Assembly (NCBI GenBank): GCA_002449955.1
Contig: DJYD01000014.1
Location: 1-26,008, forward strand
Reading direction: 5' to 3'
From: Lachnospiraceae bacterium UBA6987
GTDB lineage: Bacteria; Bacillota; Clostridia; Lachnospirales; Lachnospiraceae
DNA length: 26,008 nt
Positions 7,275-15,265 of the stretch are shown here, in pieces; position 1 is the first letter of the stretch; each line of letters starts with the position of its first letter. The translations under genes and the position numbers were made by a program. Under the pieces are notes generated by a model. It was given only the letters and a program-made list of their open reading frames with translations, was not told the origin of the DNA and did not search any database.

Positions 7275-8720
7275 TCAGTCGATCGAATTGACAGTCCCGA
7301 TGAAGATGGGGAGCTTCGATTCGTTATCTACGATCATATACAGGAACGGTCTGTCTAAAATGACCTGCTTCGGCGGTTCCACCGGCATGGCTGTGGCTTC
7401 CGCCACGATCACGGCGGTAACGGCCGCTGCCCGGGTTCCTCCTTCCTCCACATCAATGAAAGTCTTGTGGATGACATCACTGATGTAAAGCGGATTGGTA
7501 TCGCTGAGGAGGGAAAAGTCGGCAAAGTCCGGATCAAAAGGATCGCTTACAAAGGCATTGACGATGCCCATTTCCTGAAGGCGGTCCTTGAGACTTGCGG
7601 AATACTCGTAGCTGAATTTGGGCAAGCCGGCGTTTACCTTGGTGCCAATGGGGGCATTCAGGATGTCGGAAAGCCCTTCTCCGTCAAGATCAGCCAGGAA
7701 CTGATCGAGAGTCGTGCCCTGATCCGGGAGGATCGCGACAAATTTGTACGAGTACCCGTCATAATCTTTGGCAAAACCGGTGTAGTTTTCGCCCTTATAG
7801 TATTCGTGTTCCTGTGAAAACATCATGCTGACGGTCTGGGTGCTGTCATCAGCTCTGGTGAAGGGCTGCTCATGCACAGAATAGTTCGGATCGTAAGGAG
7901 AAGCCCATTTTGCATCGAAGCAGATCGCATTGAGCAGGAGGAGACGGTCCTCGTCGTTTAGCTGATTGATGATCTGCTGAATCATGTCATCGGTGTGCTT
8001 CGAGACCCAGCCGTTGATCTCCCTGACGGTCGCATCCGTAAACGGCGTTTTGTAAACGTCTGCCTGATACCAGGATACATCCTTCTTCAGAAAATCATTC
8101 CGTACAGAGAAGTTTTCTTTATCGTTCAGCCAGATCGAATTGGCAATGGCAAGCTTTGCCTGTGTACTTGACGGAAGGGATTTCACATAGGCATAGAGAT
8201 ACGCATTCAGATCATCCATGCTCATGCCGTCTCCCAGTACGTCCAGCATCTGCTGAAGCGTCTCATCAGCAGCGCCGTTTGCCGTCATGGCGAGGGCAAG
8301 CATGACGGAGAGAGGAGAAACGAGGCAGTTGCCTTTATCCGATGCGTAAGACCGGCGCAGCAGATCAGCTGCAAAAGAATACTGTGAAGCGGTGAACACT
8401 TCATCGGCTGCCTTGCCTTCGACCGCCTCTGCACTGATCCCCTCGATCAGGTTGCCGGCTTTGACGGTGCCGGACTGAGGCACAAGGGGAATCGTCGGAT
8501 CATCGATGATGCCGATGGTAGGATCCTGGTATTCGCTGCTTTCAGTAACTTGCTTTGAGGGCTCTGTTTCTGCTTTGGTGCCAGGCGCAGCAGCTGCGGT
8601 GCTTTCTGATGTCGAGGAAGCATCCACCGGAGCCTGGCTGCATGCGGCAAGAGAGCATAACAGACTGAGGATAATGAAAAGCGCCGGAAGGCGGAAATGT
8701 TTCTGATGGATCATTTTCAT
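7275..8720 (-). CDS. serpin-family lipoprotein
   Basis: A 481-aa secreted, lipid-anchored serine protease inhibitor. Residues 1-27 form a lipoprotein signal peptide ending in LAAC (C27 acylated). A Ser/Thr/Ala-rich spacer of about 80 residues leads to the serpin fold. Family landmarks include ANSIWLN, LLNAICFDAKW, GLPKFSYEYSASLKD and the end DRPFLYMIVD. The hinge EEGGTRAAAVTA has the small residues needed for loop insertion, so an inhibitory mechanism is likely. The reactive loop is a few residues longer than in human antitrypsin. The bond cut is probably near AEATAM, suggesting elastase-like targets (inference). An ATG at 8747 lies upstream of the AAGGAGG site. I choose the ATG at 8720, 13 bases after it, although that spacing is long. 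It is monocistronic. Confidence 0.92.
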   Translation of the reverse strand: MKMIHQKHFRLPALFIILSLLCSLAACSQAPVDASSTSESTAAAAPGTKAETEPSKQVTESSEYQDPTIGIIDDPTIPLVPQSGTVKAGNLIEGISAEAVEGKAADEVFTASQYSFAADLLRRSYASDKGNCLVSPLSVMLALAMTANGAADETLQQMLDVLGDGMSMDDLNAYLYAYVKSLPSSTQAKLAIANSIWLNDKENFSVRNDFLKKDVSWYQADVYKTPFTDATVREINGWVSKHTDDMIQQIINQLNDEDRLLLLNAICFDAKWASPYDPNYSVHEQPFTRADDSTQTVSMMFSQEHEYYKGENYTGFAKDYDGYSYKFVAILPDQGTTLDQFLADLDGEGLSDILNAPIGTKVNAGLPKFSYEYSASLKDRLQEMGIVNAFVSDPFDPDFADFSLLSDTNPLYISDVIHKTFIDVEEGGTRAAAVTAVIVAEATAMPVEPPKQVILDRPFLYMIVDNESKLPIFIGTVNSID

Positions 8721-8866
8721 ACCGGGTAACAAACCTCCTTGTACCATATCTTAGCAGATTTCTTCTGCAATTATAATACAGATGAACCGGAACGCCTGTC
8801 TTAGTTTATAAAAATTTCACAAATGATTCCGGGGCATTTGACAACAGTATTTCTGCTCCTTTTTCC

Positions 8867-8895
8867 TTTACAAAAATTGAAATATCAGATACAAT
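8867..8895 (+). promoter_or_regulatory. sigma-A promoter for ftsK
   Basis: TTTACA (8867-8872), a 17-base spacer and TACAAT (8890-8895). Transcription would begin near 8902, so the ATG at 8906 would have almost no leader, which supports the TTG start at 8948. Confidence 0.65.
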
Positions 8896-8947
8896 ATAAT
8901 CAACTATGGCCAGCCATAGTCTACGTGTGTTTCGGAGGTTGATTTTT

Positions 8948-11900
8948 TTGGCAGAAGGCAAGAAAAAAACGTCAGTAAATAAAACCAAATCAGGAGGAAA
9001 GCAGACAGGTACAAAAAAGACCTCTGCATCCTCGTCTAAAAAAAGCAGTACGGCAAAAAGGAAGGAAACGCTGGCAAAGCAGCAGAAGAAAAGGGAAATC
9101 AAAAGAGATCTTTTTCTGCTTGCCGCTATGGCAGTGACCATACTTCTTTTTTTGGCTTTATTTGACCGGGTAGGGGCCATCGGTGCGGGCCTTGCCTCTT
9201 TTGAGTATGGCATTTTCGGCTCTCTTGCCTATGTTTTCCCCTTCTTTATCCTGCTTGCCGCTATGTATCTGATTTATAAAGGGGAGGCATATCCGCTGCA
9301 TGCCTGGGGCAAAGTGCTGCTTGTTTTTGTGATGCTCACACTCCTTGCAGGCATGTTCGAACTGGTGGGAAATCCGAAATCGGTGCTGCCGACGCTGAAG
9401 GCGTATTATGAACAGGGAAAACTCCCTCGTGCTTCCGGCGGTCTGTTCGGCGGCTTCTGGTGCCGCCTGTTTGTGCCGGGACTCGGCCGGGTCGGAGCCT
9501 GGATCGTCTCGCTTGCCCTGCTTCTCGGCAGCCTGATGCTGCTGATCGGCAAAGGTGTCTTCACACTTGTCGGACAAAAGGGAAGCAAAGTTGTTGATTC
9601 AATAAAAGAAGAAAATACCCGCTATAAAAGTGCTGCTGAGGAACGCAGACTTGCTGCACAGCTTCGGCTGGAAGAAAAAGAACGGGCAAGAGCGGAGGAA
9701 AGAGCCGCCCGGGCAAAGGCGGAAGCGGATGAAAAGAAGGCTGTCCTTGCCAAAATCGCCGCGCAGCAGGAAGAACGCCGCAAGGCAGAAGAGGCGGCTG
9801 CAAAGGCCAGACCTGTTCGTTTTGACGAGATCCAGCTGCGGAAGGACGGTGAGCAGCCGCTTTCACGCAAGCAGCAGGAAAGCCTGCTGAAGATGCAGGC
9901 GGAAGAACGCGCCAGAGCACAGTCAAAAGCAGACGCCGACCGCAAATACGGAACCGTCGGGAAGACAGGCTGGGAGCAGACAACGCTGGATGAGGCAGGG
10001 ATCCTGGAAAAGGGAAGCCCGCTCAGCCGGCTGATGAATGAAATGGATGAAAGCCGCGGGGTGAAGAGGGATACCCGTACGATCCGGGAAATCGGCAGAC
10101 TGGACGGTGCGGCAGATGTGCCTGCTTCCGGCAGGGAATTATATTCGGATGATATCGTGATGGCCGGACGAGGCAATATGATGTCTTCAGAGTATGTGCC
10201 GACAGGGCGCATCACGCAGGGGTACGGGCCACACCGCTCTCCCGCAGCGGAAGATAGCGCCGCAGATGAAAAAGAGCCGCTTAAGGAAAGCAGCGCGAAA
10301 AAACCGACACCCGTGGAAGGGAAGACGGGGCCGCGTATCCGGATGAATCAGCCGAGCGCAGACCAGGCTTTCGGAGACGGGGTGACGGAAGCTGCTCCGC
10401 CTGTTAAGCCGATTATCAGGGATACCGCACCGACTGTCAGTACGAATTCTTCGGAAAACGTTGAAGAAGAGGTTTTTGAGGACCCGCGTCTGATCGCGGA
10501 AAGACTGAAACAGGCGGGAAAGGATACGGTTGCAACCAAGACGGACAGTATCTGGAATACCGGAAAAGAACGGTCCGGCTCCGGAAGCACGAGCTTTGCA
10601 GCGACAGAAAAGATGCCGCAGAACGCAGGCCAAACAGCTTCCCCGCAGCAAAAGGGGACGCCTGCCGCCGTCAGGAGAACCGAAGCGCCTGCACAGGATA
10701 CGGATCCCGTAAAGGCTGCGCCGCATAAGGAATACAAACTTCCTCCGGTCAGTCTGCTTGCCAGGGGCAAAAGCGGGACAGGGATGAAGGAGAGCGACCT
10801 GCGCCGGACGGCAAAGGTACTTGAAGATACACTGGCGGAATTCGGCGTTGCGGCTACCGTGACCGATGTTTCCTGCGGTCCTTCCGTAACCCGCTATGAA
10901 TTAAAGCCGGAGCAGGGCGTGCGCGTCAACCGCATTGCTTCGCTTTCCGATGATATCAAACTGGCTCTGGCGGCTACTGAGATCCGAATTGAAGCTCCGA
11001 TCCCCGGCAAATCGGCTGTGGGTATTGAAGTGCCGAACTCGGAAAATCAGACGGTATACCTGCGGACGCTGATCGAATCCGAAGCGCTTGCCAAGATGCA
11101 TTCCAAGATTGCCTTTGCCGTCGGACAGGATATCGGCGGCGAGATGGTGGTTGCTGACCTGGCCAAGATGCCGCATTTGCTGATTGCCGGCGCGACCGGT
11201 TCAGGCAAGTCGGTCTGCATCAATTCACTGATCCTGAGCCTTCTGTACCGGACAAAACCGGATGAAGTGCAGATGATCATGATCGATCCGAAGGTCGTGG
11301 AACTGAGTGTTTACAACGGAATCCCGCACCTCAGGATCCCGGTTGTGACCGATGCGAAGCTGGCCGCAGACGCTTTAAACGGAGCCGTCAAGGAAATGAC
11401 CAGGCGCTATAAGCTCTTTGCGGATCTCAATGTGCGCGATATCAAGGGCTACAATGCCAAAGTTAAAGATAATCCCGAGGAATACGGGGACCGTGAGATC
11501 CTGCCGCAGATCGTCATTATCGTGGATGAATTTGCCGATTTGATGATGGTGTCCAAGCAGGATGTGGAGCAGTCTGTCTGCCGCCTGGCACAGCTTGCCC
11601 GTGCCGCCGGACTTCACCTGGTCCTTGCAACGCAGCGGCCTTCGGTCGATGTCATCACCGGGCTGATCAAGGCCAATATCCAGTCGAGGATCGCGCTTGC
11701 TGTCTCGTCCGGTGTGGATTCCCGCACGATCATTGATATGAACGGCGCGGAGAAGCTTCTGGGTAAGGGCGACATGCTGTTTTATCCGACGGGCTATCCG
11801 AAGCCGGTCCGTGTACAGGGCTGCTGGGTCAGTGATGAGGAGGTTGCGGCTGTCCGCGATTTCTGGGCCAAGCAGTGCAATGTTACGGAGGATGATATGG

Positions 11901-12190
11901 CAAAGCAGAACCGCAGCTGGATGAATGATCCGGTGGAGCGCGAGCATCCGGTTGAAGATGAACGGGATGAGCTCTTTGTCAAGGCTGCGGAGTATATCAT
12001 CGACAACGAAAAGGCTTCCATCGGCAACCTGCAGCGCATTTTCCGCATCGGCTTTAACCGAGCCGCCCGTCTGATGGATCAGCTGGCGGACGCCGGCATC
12101 GTCGGGAAGGACAACGGGACAAAATCCCGTGATATCCTGATGGATCAGGTGCAGTTTGCGGATTGGAAGCATGAAAACGGATATGAATAA
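8948..12190 (+). CDS. ftsK: FtsK/SpoIIIE DNA translocase
   Basis: A 1080-aa septal DNA pump that moves chromosome arms through the closing septum. After a Lys/Ser-rich N-terminus come four membrane segments (about 54-73, 87-110, 120-141 and 171-201). A charged Arg/Glu/Ala coiled coil (about 220-290) and a long low-complexity linker (to about 620) follow. The motor has Walker A GATGSGKS (748-755) and Walker B IIVDEFADLM. A C-terminal winged-helix gamma domain (starting near ELFVKAAEYI) would read orienting DNA motifs. I choose the TTG at 8948, nine bases after GGAGG; an ATG at 8906 is in frame but has no site and sits at the predicted transcript start. It is longer than B. subtilis SpoIIIE because of the linker. 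murE follows after 33 bases. Confidence 0.95.
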   Translation: MAEGKKKTSVNKTKSGGKQTGTKKTSASSSKKSSTAKRKETLAKQQKKREIKRDLFLLAAMAVTILLFLALFDRVGAIGAGLASFEYGIFGSLAYVFPFFILLAAMYLIYKGEAYPLHAWGKVLLVFVMLTLLAGMFELVGNPKSVLPTLKAYYEQGKLPRASGGLFGGFWCRLFVPGLGRVGAWIVSLALLLGSLMLLIGKGVFTLVGQKGSKVVDSIKEENTRYKSAAEERRLAAQLRLEEKERARAEERAARAKAEADEKKAVLAKIAAQQEERRKAEEAAAKARPVRFDEIQLRKDGEQPLSRKQQESLLKMQAEERARAQSKADADRKYGTVGKTGWEQTTLDEAGILEKGSPLSRLMNEMDESRGVKRDTRTIREIGRLDGAADVPASGRELYSDDIVMAGRGNMMSSEYVPTGRITQGYGPHRSPAAEDSAADEKEPLKESSAKKPTPVEGKTGPRIRMNQPSADQAFGDGVTEAAPPVKPIIRDTAPTVSTNSSENVEEEVFEDPRLIAERLKQAGKDTVATKTDSIWNTGKERSGSGSTSFAATEKMPQNAGQTASPQQKGTPAAVRRTEAPAQDTDPVKAAPHKEYKLPPVSLLARGKSGTGMKESDLRRTAKVLEDTLAEFGVAATVTDVSCGPSVTRYELKPEQGVRVNRIASLSDDIKLALAATEIRIEAPIPGKSAVGIEVPNSENQTVYLRTLIESEALAKMHSKIAFAVGQDIGGEMVVADLAKMPHLLIAGATGSGKSVCINSLILSLLYRTKPDEVQMIMIDPKVVELSVYNGIPHLRIPVVTDAKLAADALNGAVKEMTRRYKLFADLNVRDIKGYNAKVKDNPEEYGDREILPQIVIIVDEFADLMMVSKQDVEQSVCRLAQLARAAGLHLVLATQRPSVDVITGLIKANIQSRIALAVSSGVDSRTIIDMNGAEKLLGKGDMLFYPTGYPKPVRVQGCWVSDEEVAAVRDFWAKQCNVTEDDMAKQNRSWMNDPVEREHPVEDERDELFVKAAEYIIDNEKASIGNLQRIFRIGFNRAARLMDQLADAGIVGKDNGTKSRDILMDQVQFADWKHENGYE

Positions 12191-12223
12191 TACGGTAATT
12201 CAGGATACATTGGGGGAGAGATT

Positions 12224-13723
12224 ATGTTTTTGACAAAAATTCTGGAAAAGACTGAGTACACACTGGTGCGCGGTACTCTTGATCGTGAAATCACTAGCCT
12301 GGTCTATGATTCCCGTAAGGTCGAGGACGGCTCGCTGTTTGTGTGCATCAGCGGAACCAAGATCGACGCTCACTTTTTCCTCGCGGATGTTGCCCGCAAC
12401 GGCGCGGCAGCAGTTGTGATCGAAAAACCGTGGCTGGAGCTGTCCGAGGTGATCAGAAGGGCCCTCGTGGACGCCGGCGTGACGGTGCTCCAGGTGCCGC
12501 TTGCCCGCGCTGCGCTGGCTTCCCTGTCGGCTGCCTGGTTCGATTATCCGATGGATAAGATGACCGTGGTCGGCGTGACCGGCACTAAAGGCAAAACCAC
12601 GGTGACGCATATGATCGTCAGTATCCTGAAAGCCGCCGGAAGGAATCCGGGCCTGATCGGCACGAACGGTGTCAAGATCGGCGATACGCACTTTGATACC
12701 ACGCTGACCACGCCGGAGTCCTATACGCTGCAGTATTTCGGCGCCAAGATGGTCGAAGCGGGCGTCGACAGCGTGGTGATGGAGGTCTCTTCTTCAGGCC
12801 TCAAGTTCCACCGCGTGGACGGCATCTCCTTTGACTACGGCGTGTTCACGAACCTCAGCCCCGACCATATCGGTGGACTGGAACATCCGGACTTTGCCGA
12901 CTATCGCGCCTCCAAGGCAATGCTGTTCAGACGCTGCAGGGAAGGCATCCTGAATGCCGATGACGAGAATTATCTTGCGATGGTCAAGAACGCGACCTGC
13001 AAAATCATTTCCTTCGGTGCGGATCCCGCGGACGATTACAGCCTGACCGAGGTAAAATACGAAAAAAGAAACGACAAGCTCGGCTGCGACGTCAAGGTGG
13101 ACGGCATCCATCATCTGGAATTCTTTGCCGACATGCCCGGCCTGTTCAATGTCTATAATGCGATGGCGGCAGCCGTGACGGCGGACCGCATGGGCATTCC
13201 CGAGGAAGCCATTACGCAGGGCCTTGCCGATGTGAGAGTGGACGGCCGCATGGAAGAAGTCTATGCGAACGGCGATTTCTCGGTCATCGTGGACTATGCG
13301 CACAACGGCCTTTCCGCCAGGACCCTGCTGGAAACGCTGCGCAGCTACAAACCGAAACGGCTCGTGGTGGTGTTCGGCTGCGGTGGCAACCGCGACCCGC
13401 ACCGCCGCTACGAAATGGGCGCGGCCGCGGGCAAGTACGCGGACCTGTCCATCATTACCGAAGACAACTCCCGCTTTGAAAAGGCGGAGGACATCATCCG
13501 CGACATCCATATCGGTTTTGACCCGACGGGCTCTGCTTTCGTGGATATCCCGGACCGCAGACAGGCCATCCGCTATGCGATCAGCCATGCCGAAAAGGGC
13601 GACATCATCGCCGTCATCGGCAAAGGCCATGAGGATTATCAGGAGATCGAAGGCGTGCGTCATCATTTCTCCGATAAGGAAGAGATCCTGGAAGCGGTCA
13701 AGCTTCTGTACGGTGAGAACTGA
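12224..13723 (+). CDS. murE: UDP-MurNAc-tripeptide synthetase MurE
   Basis: A 499-aa cytoplasmic Mur ligase that adds the third amino acid to UDP-MurNAc-L-Ala-D-Glu in peptidoglycan synthesis, using ATP. The ATP loop is GVTGTKGKTT (117-126). TTPESYTLQ and the carbamylated-lysine motif RASKAML follow. The residues that select the amino acid are D414-N415-S416-R417 where E. coli has DNPR, and GKGHE (466-470). Retained Arg417 and Glu470 favour meso-diaminopimelate over lysine, but the Pro-to-Ser change makes this less certain. Length is normal. GGGGGAGAG precedes the ATG. It sits between ftsK and murF in a co-directional block, although a terminator-like hairpin follows it. Confidence 0.93.
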   Translation: MFLTKILEKTEYTLVRGTLDREITSLVYDSRKVEDGSLFVCISGTKIDAHFFLADVARNGAAAVVIEKPWLELSEVIRRALVDAGVTVLQVPLARAALASLSAAWFDYPMDKMTVVGVTGTKGKTTVTHMIVSILKAAGRNPGLIGTNGVKIGDTHFDTTLTTPESYTLQYFGAKMVEAGVDSVVMEVSSSGLKFHRVDGISFDYGVFTNLSPDHIGGLEHPDFADYRASKAMLFRRCREGILNADDENYLAMVKNATCKIISFGADPADDYSLTEVKYEKRNDKLGCDVKVDGIHHLEFFADMPGLFNVYNAMAAAVTADRMGIPEEAITQGLADVRVDGRMEEVYANGDFSVIVDYAHNGLSARTLLETLRSYKPKRLVVVFGCGGNRDPHRRYEMGAAAGKYADLSIITEDNSRFEKAEDIIRDIHIGFDPTGSAFVDIPDRRQAIRYAISHAEKGDIIAVIGKGHEDYQEIEGVRHHFSDKEEILEAVKLLYGEN

Positions 13724-13741
13724 AGCCGCCCCGGGCTTTTG

Positions 13742-13809
13742 ACTGCGAAAATGCCTTCGGCCCTGTCAGAATGACCGGCACGGAAGCCGTTTTCGCAGTT
13801 TTTCTTTTT
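13742..13809 (+). terminator. terminator-like hairpin between murE and murF
   Basis: ACTGCGAAAA (13742-13751) pairs exactly with TTTTCGCAGT (13790-13799), with a structured 38-base insert between the arms. TTTTTCTTTTT follows. It would end or attenuate transcription before murF. Confidence 0.65.
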
Positions 13810-13832
13810 CTGAGAAAGGACTGACAAGCCAT

Positions 13833-15227
13833 ATGAATTATTCCGTAAGGCAGATCTGTGAGATCACGGGCGGAAGGCTCCTGTGCGGGAGCCCGGACAC
13901 CATGCTTTGCCATATTACATTTGATTCACGCACCATGCTGGGAGATGATCTCTTCGTGCCGATCGCCGGCGAGAAGGTAGACGGCCACCGCTTCATTGCA
14001 GGCGCGTTTGCCTGCGGCGCCGCAGCAAGCCTGACGGCGCATGAAGACGCCGTACCCGAGGGAGACAAGCTTCCGGAGGGAAAAGCCGTGATCCTGGTTG
14101 ATGATACCTTTGCGGCCCTTCAGACGATCGGAAAAGTGCGCCGGGCGCAGGAACTGAAGATGCCTGTTTTCGGGGTCACGGGAAGCGTAGGCAAGACCAC
14201 GACCCGCGAAATGACGATGACGGCGCTTTCCGCAGGCGGCCGTGTGACAGGCTCTCTGAAGAACATGAACAGCCAGCTGGGCGTTCCGGTGACGCTCTGC
14301 CACATGGATGAGACGGCGGACTTTGCCGTTGCGGAGATGGGGATCAGCCTGCCGGGCGAAATGGAGCGCCTCGCGGCCATGGTAAGGCCGGATCACGTGA
14401 TCGTCACCAATATCGGTGTAGCCCATATCGAAAACCTCGGCAGCCGGGAAGGCATCTGCCGGGAGAAGATGAAGATCGCAGATCACCTGCCGGAAGGCGG
14501 CGCCGTGATCCTGAACGGTGACGAGCCGCTGCTGCGCGCCTGGGCTGAAGGAAAGGCTGTGAGGACCGTGTTCTACGGCATGGGGGCCGGGTGCGATGTG
14601 TGGGCAAAAAATGTGGAACTCGGTGAGCAGGCTTCGTTTACCGCAGTCTTTGCTCCGGATCTGTACGGCGAAGCAAGGGAAGTCTTCGTACAGCTTTCCG
14701 TGCCCGGCGAGCATCATGTAATGGATGCCCTTGCCGCACTGTCCGCCGCTGCAGTGGCAGGCATCGATCCCGGCGCTGCAGCCTCGGCACTGGCGGGCTT
14801 CGGGGGATTCCCGCGCCGTTGGGAACGCATGGATATCCACGGCCTGCAGCTGATCGACGATTCCTATAATGCAAATCCCGTCTCCATGAAGGCCTCTCTT
14901 GCGTCGTTTTCACAGGTGAAGGCAAATCGTCTCATTGCCGTACTTGCCGACATGCTGGAGCTTGGACCGGACGGACCGGCCATGCACCGTGAGGTCGGTG
15001 AATACGCGGCAGCTCTGCCGATCGATCTGTACATCACCATCGGATCAGTGATCACGGAGATGGATGCCGCACTGACCGCAGCAGGCAAAACCGTCATTCA
15101 CACGGCTGATGCGGAGGAGGCTGCCGGGGTTGCCGTGAAGCTTGCGGCAGAAGGCGACGCGGTTTTGCTTAAAGGCTCCCATTCGATGGGCCTTGACAAG
15201 GTGCGCGCCTGCTTTCAGAACCGCTGA
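13833..15227 (+). CDS. murF: UDP-MurNAc-tripeptide--D-Ala-D-Ala ligase MurF
   Basis: A 464-aa cytoplasmic Mur ligase that joins D-Ala-D-Ala to the UDP-MurNAc tripeptide, the last soluble step of peptidoglycan precursor synthesis. The ATP loop is GVTGSVGKTT (114-123). NMNSQLGVP, AVAEMGIS and IDDSYNANP are MurF hallmarks, and LADMLELGPDGPAMH marks the C-terminal domain. Length is typical. An AAAGGA site lies upstream, but with an unusually long gap of about 11-12 bases to the ATG. Its separation from murE by a hairpin suggests some independent control. priA follows after 38 bases with no terminator, so the two are probably cotranscribed. Confidence 0.94.
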   Translation: MNYSVRQICEITGGRLLCGSPDTMLCHITFDSRTMLGDDLFVPIAGEKVDGHRFIAGAFACGAAASLTAHEDAVPEGDKLPEGKAVILVDDTFAALQTIGKVRRAQELKMPVFGVTGSVGKTTTREMTMTALSAGGRVTGSLKNMNSQLGVPVTLCHMDETADFAVAEMGISLPGEMERLAAMVRPDHVIVTNIGVAHIENLGSREGICREKMKIADHLPEGGAVILNGDEPLLRAWAEGKAVRTVFYGMGAGCDVWAKNVELGEQASFTAVFAPDLYGEAREVFVQLSVPGEHHVMDALAALSAAAVAGIDPGAAASALAGFGGFPRRWERMDIHGLQLIDDSYNANPVSMKASLASFSQVKANRLIAVLADMLELGPDGPAMHREVGEYAAALPIDLYITIGSVITEMDAALTAAGKTVIHTADAEEAAGVAVKLAAEGDAVLLKGSHSMGLDKVRACFQNR

Positions 15228-15265
15228 GCGCGTAACATCCGGATCATGTAAATAAAAGGACAAGT

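Noticed and set aside
12794..13666. Open frame of 290 aa antisense to murE
   Set aside because: His/Val-rich shadow peptide without motifs, fully inside a clear MurE coding sequence.
13926..14840. Open frame of 304 aa antisense to murF
   Set aside because: Shadow of the codon bias of murF; no start site and no protein-like motifs.
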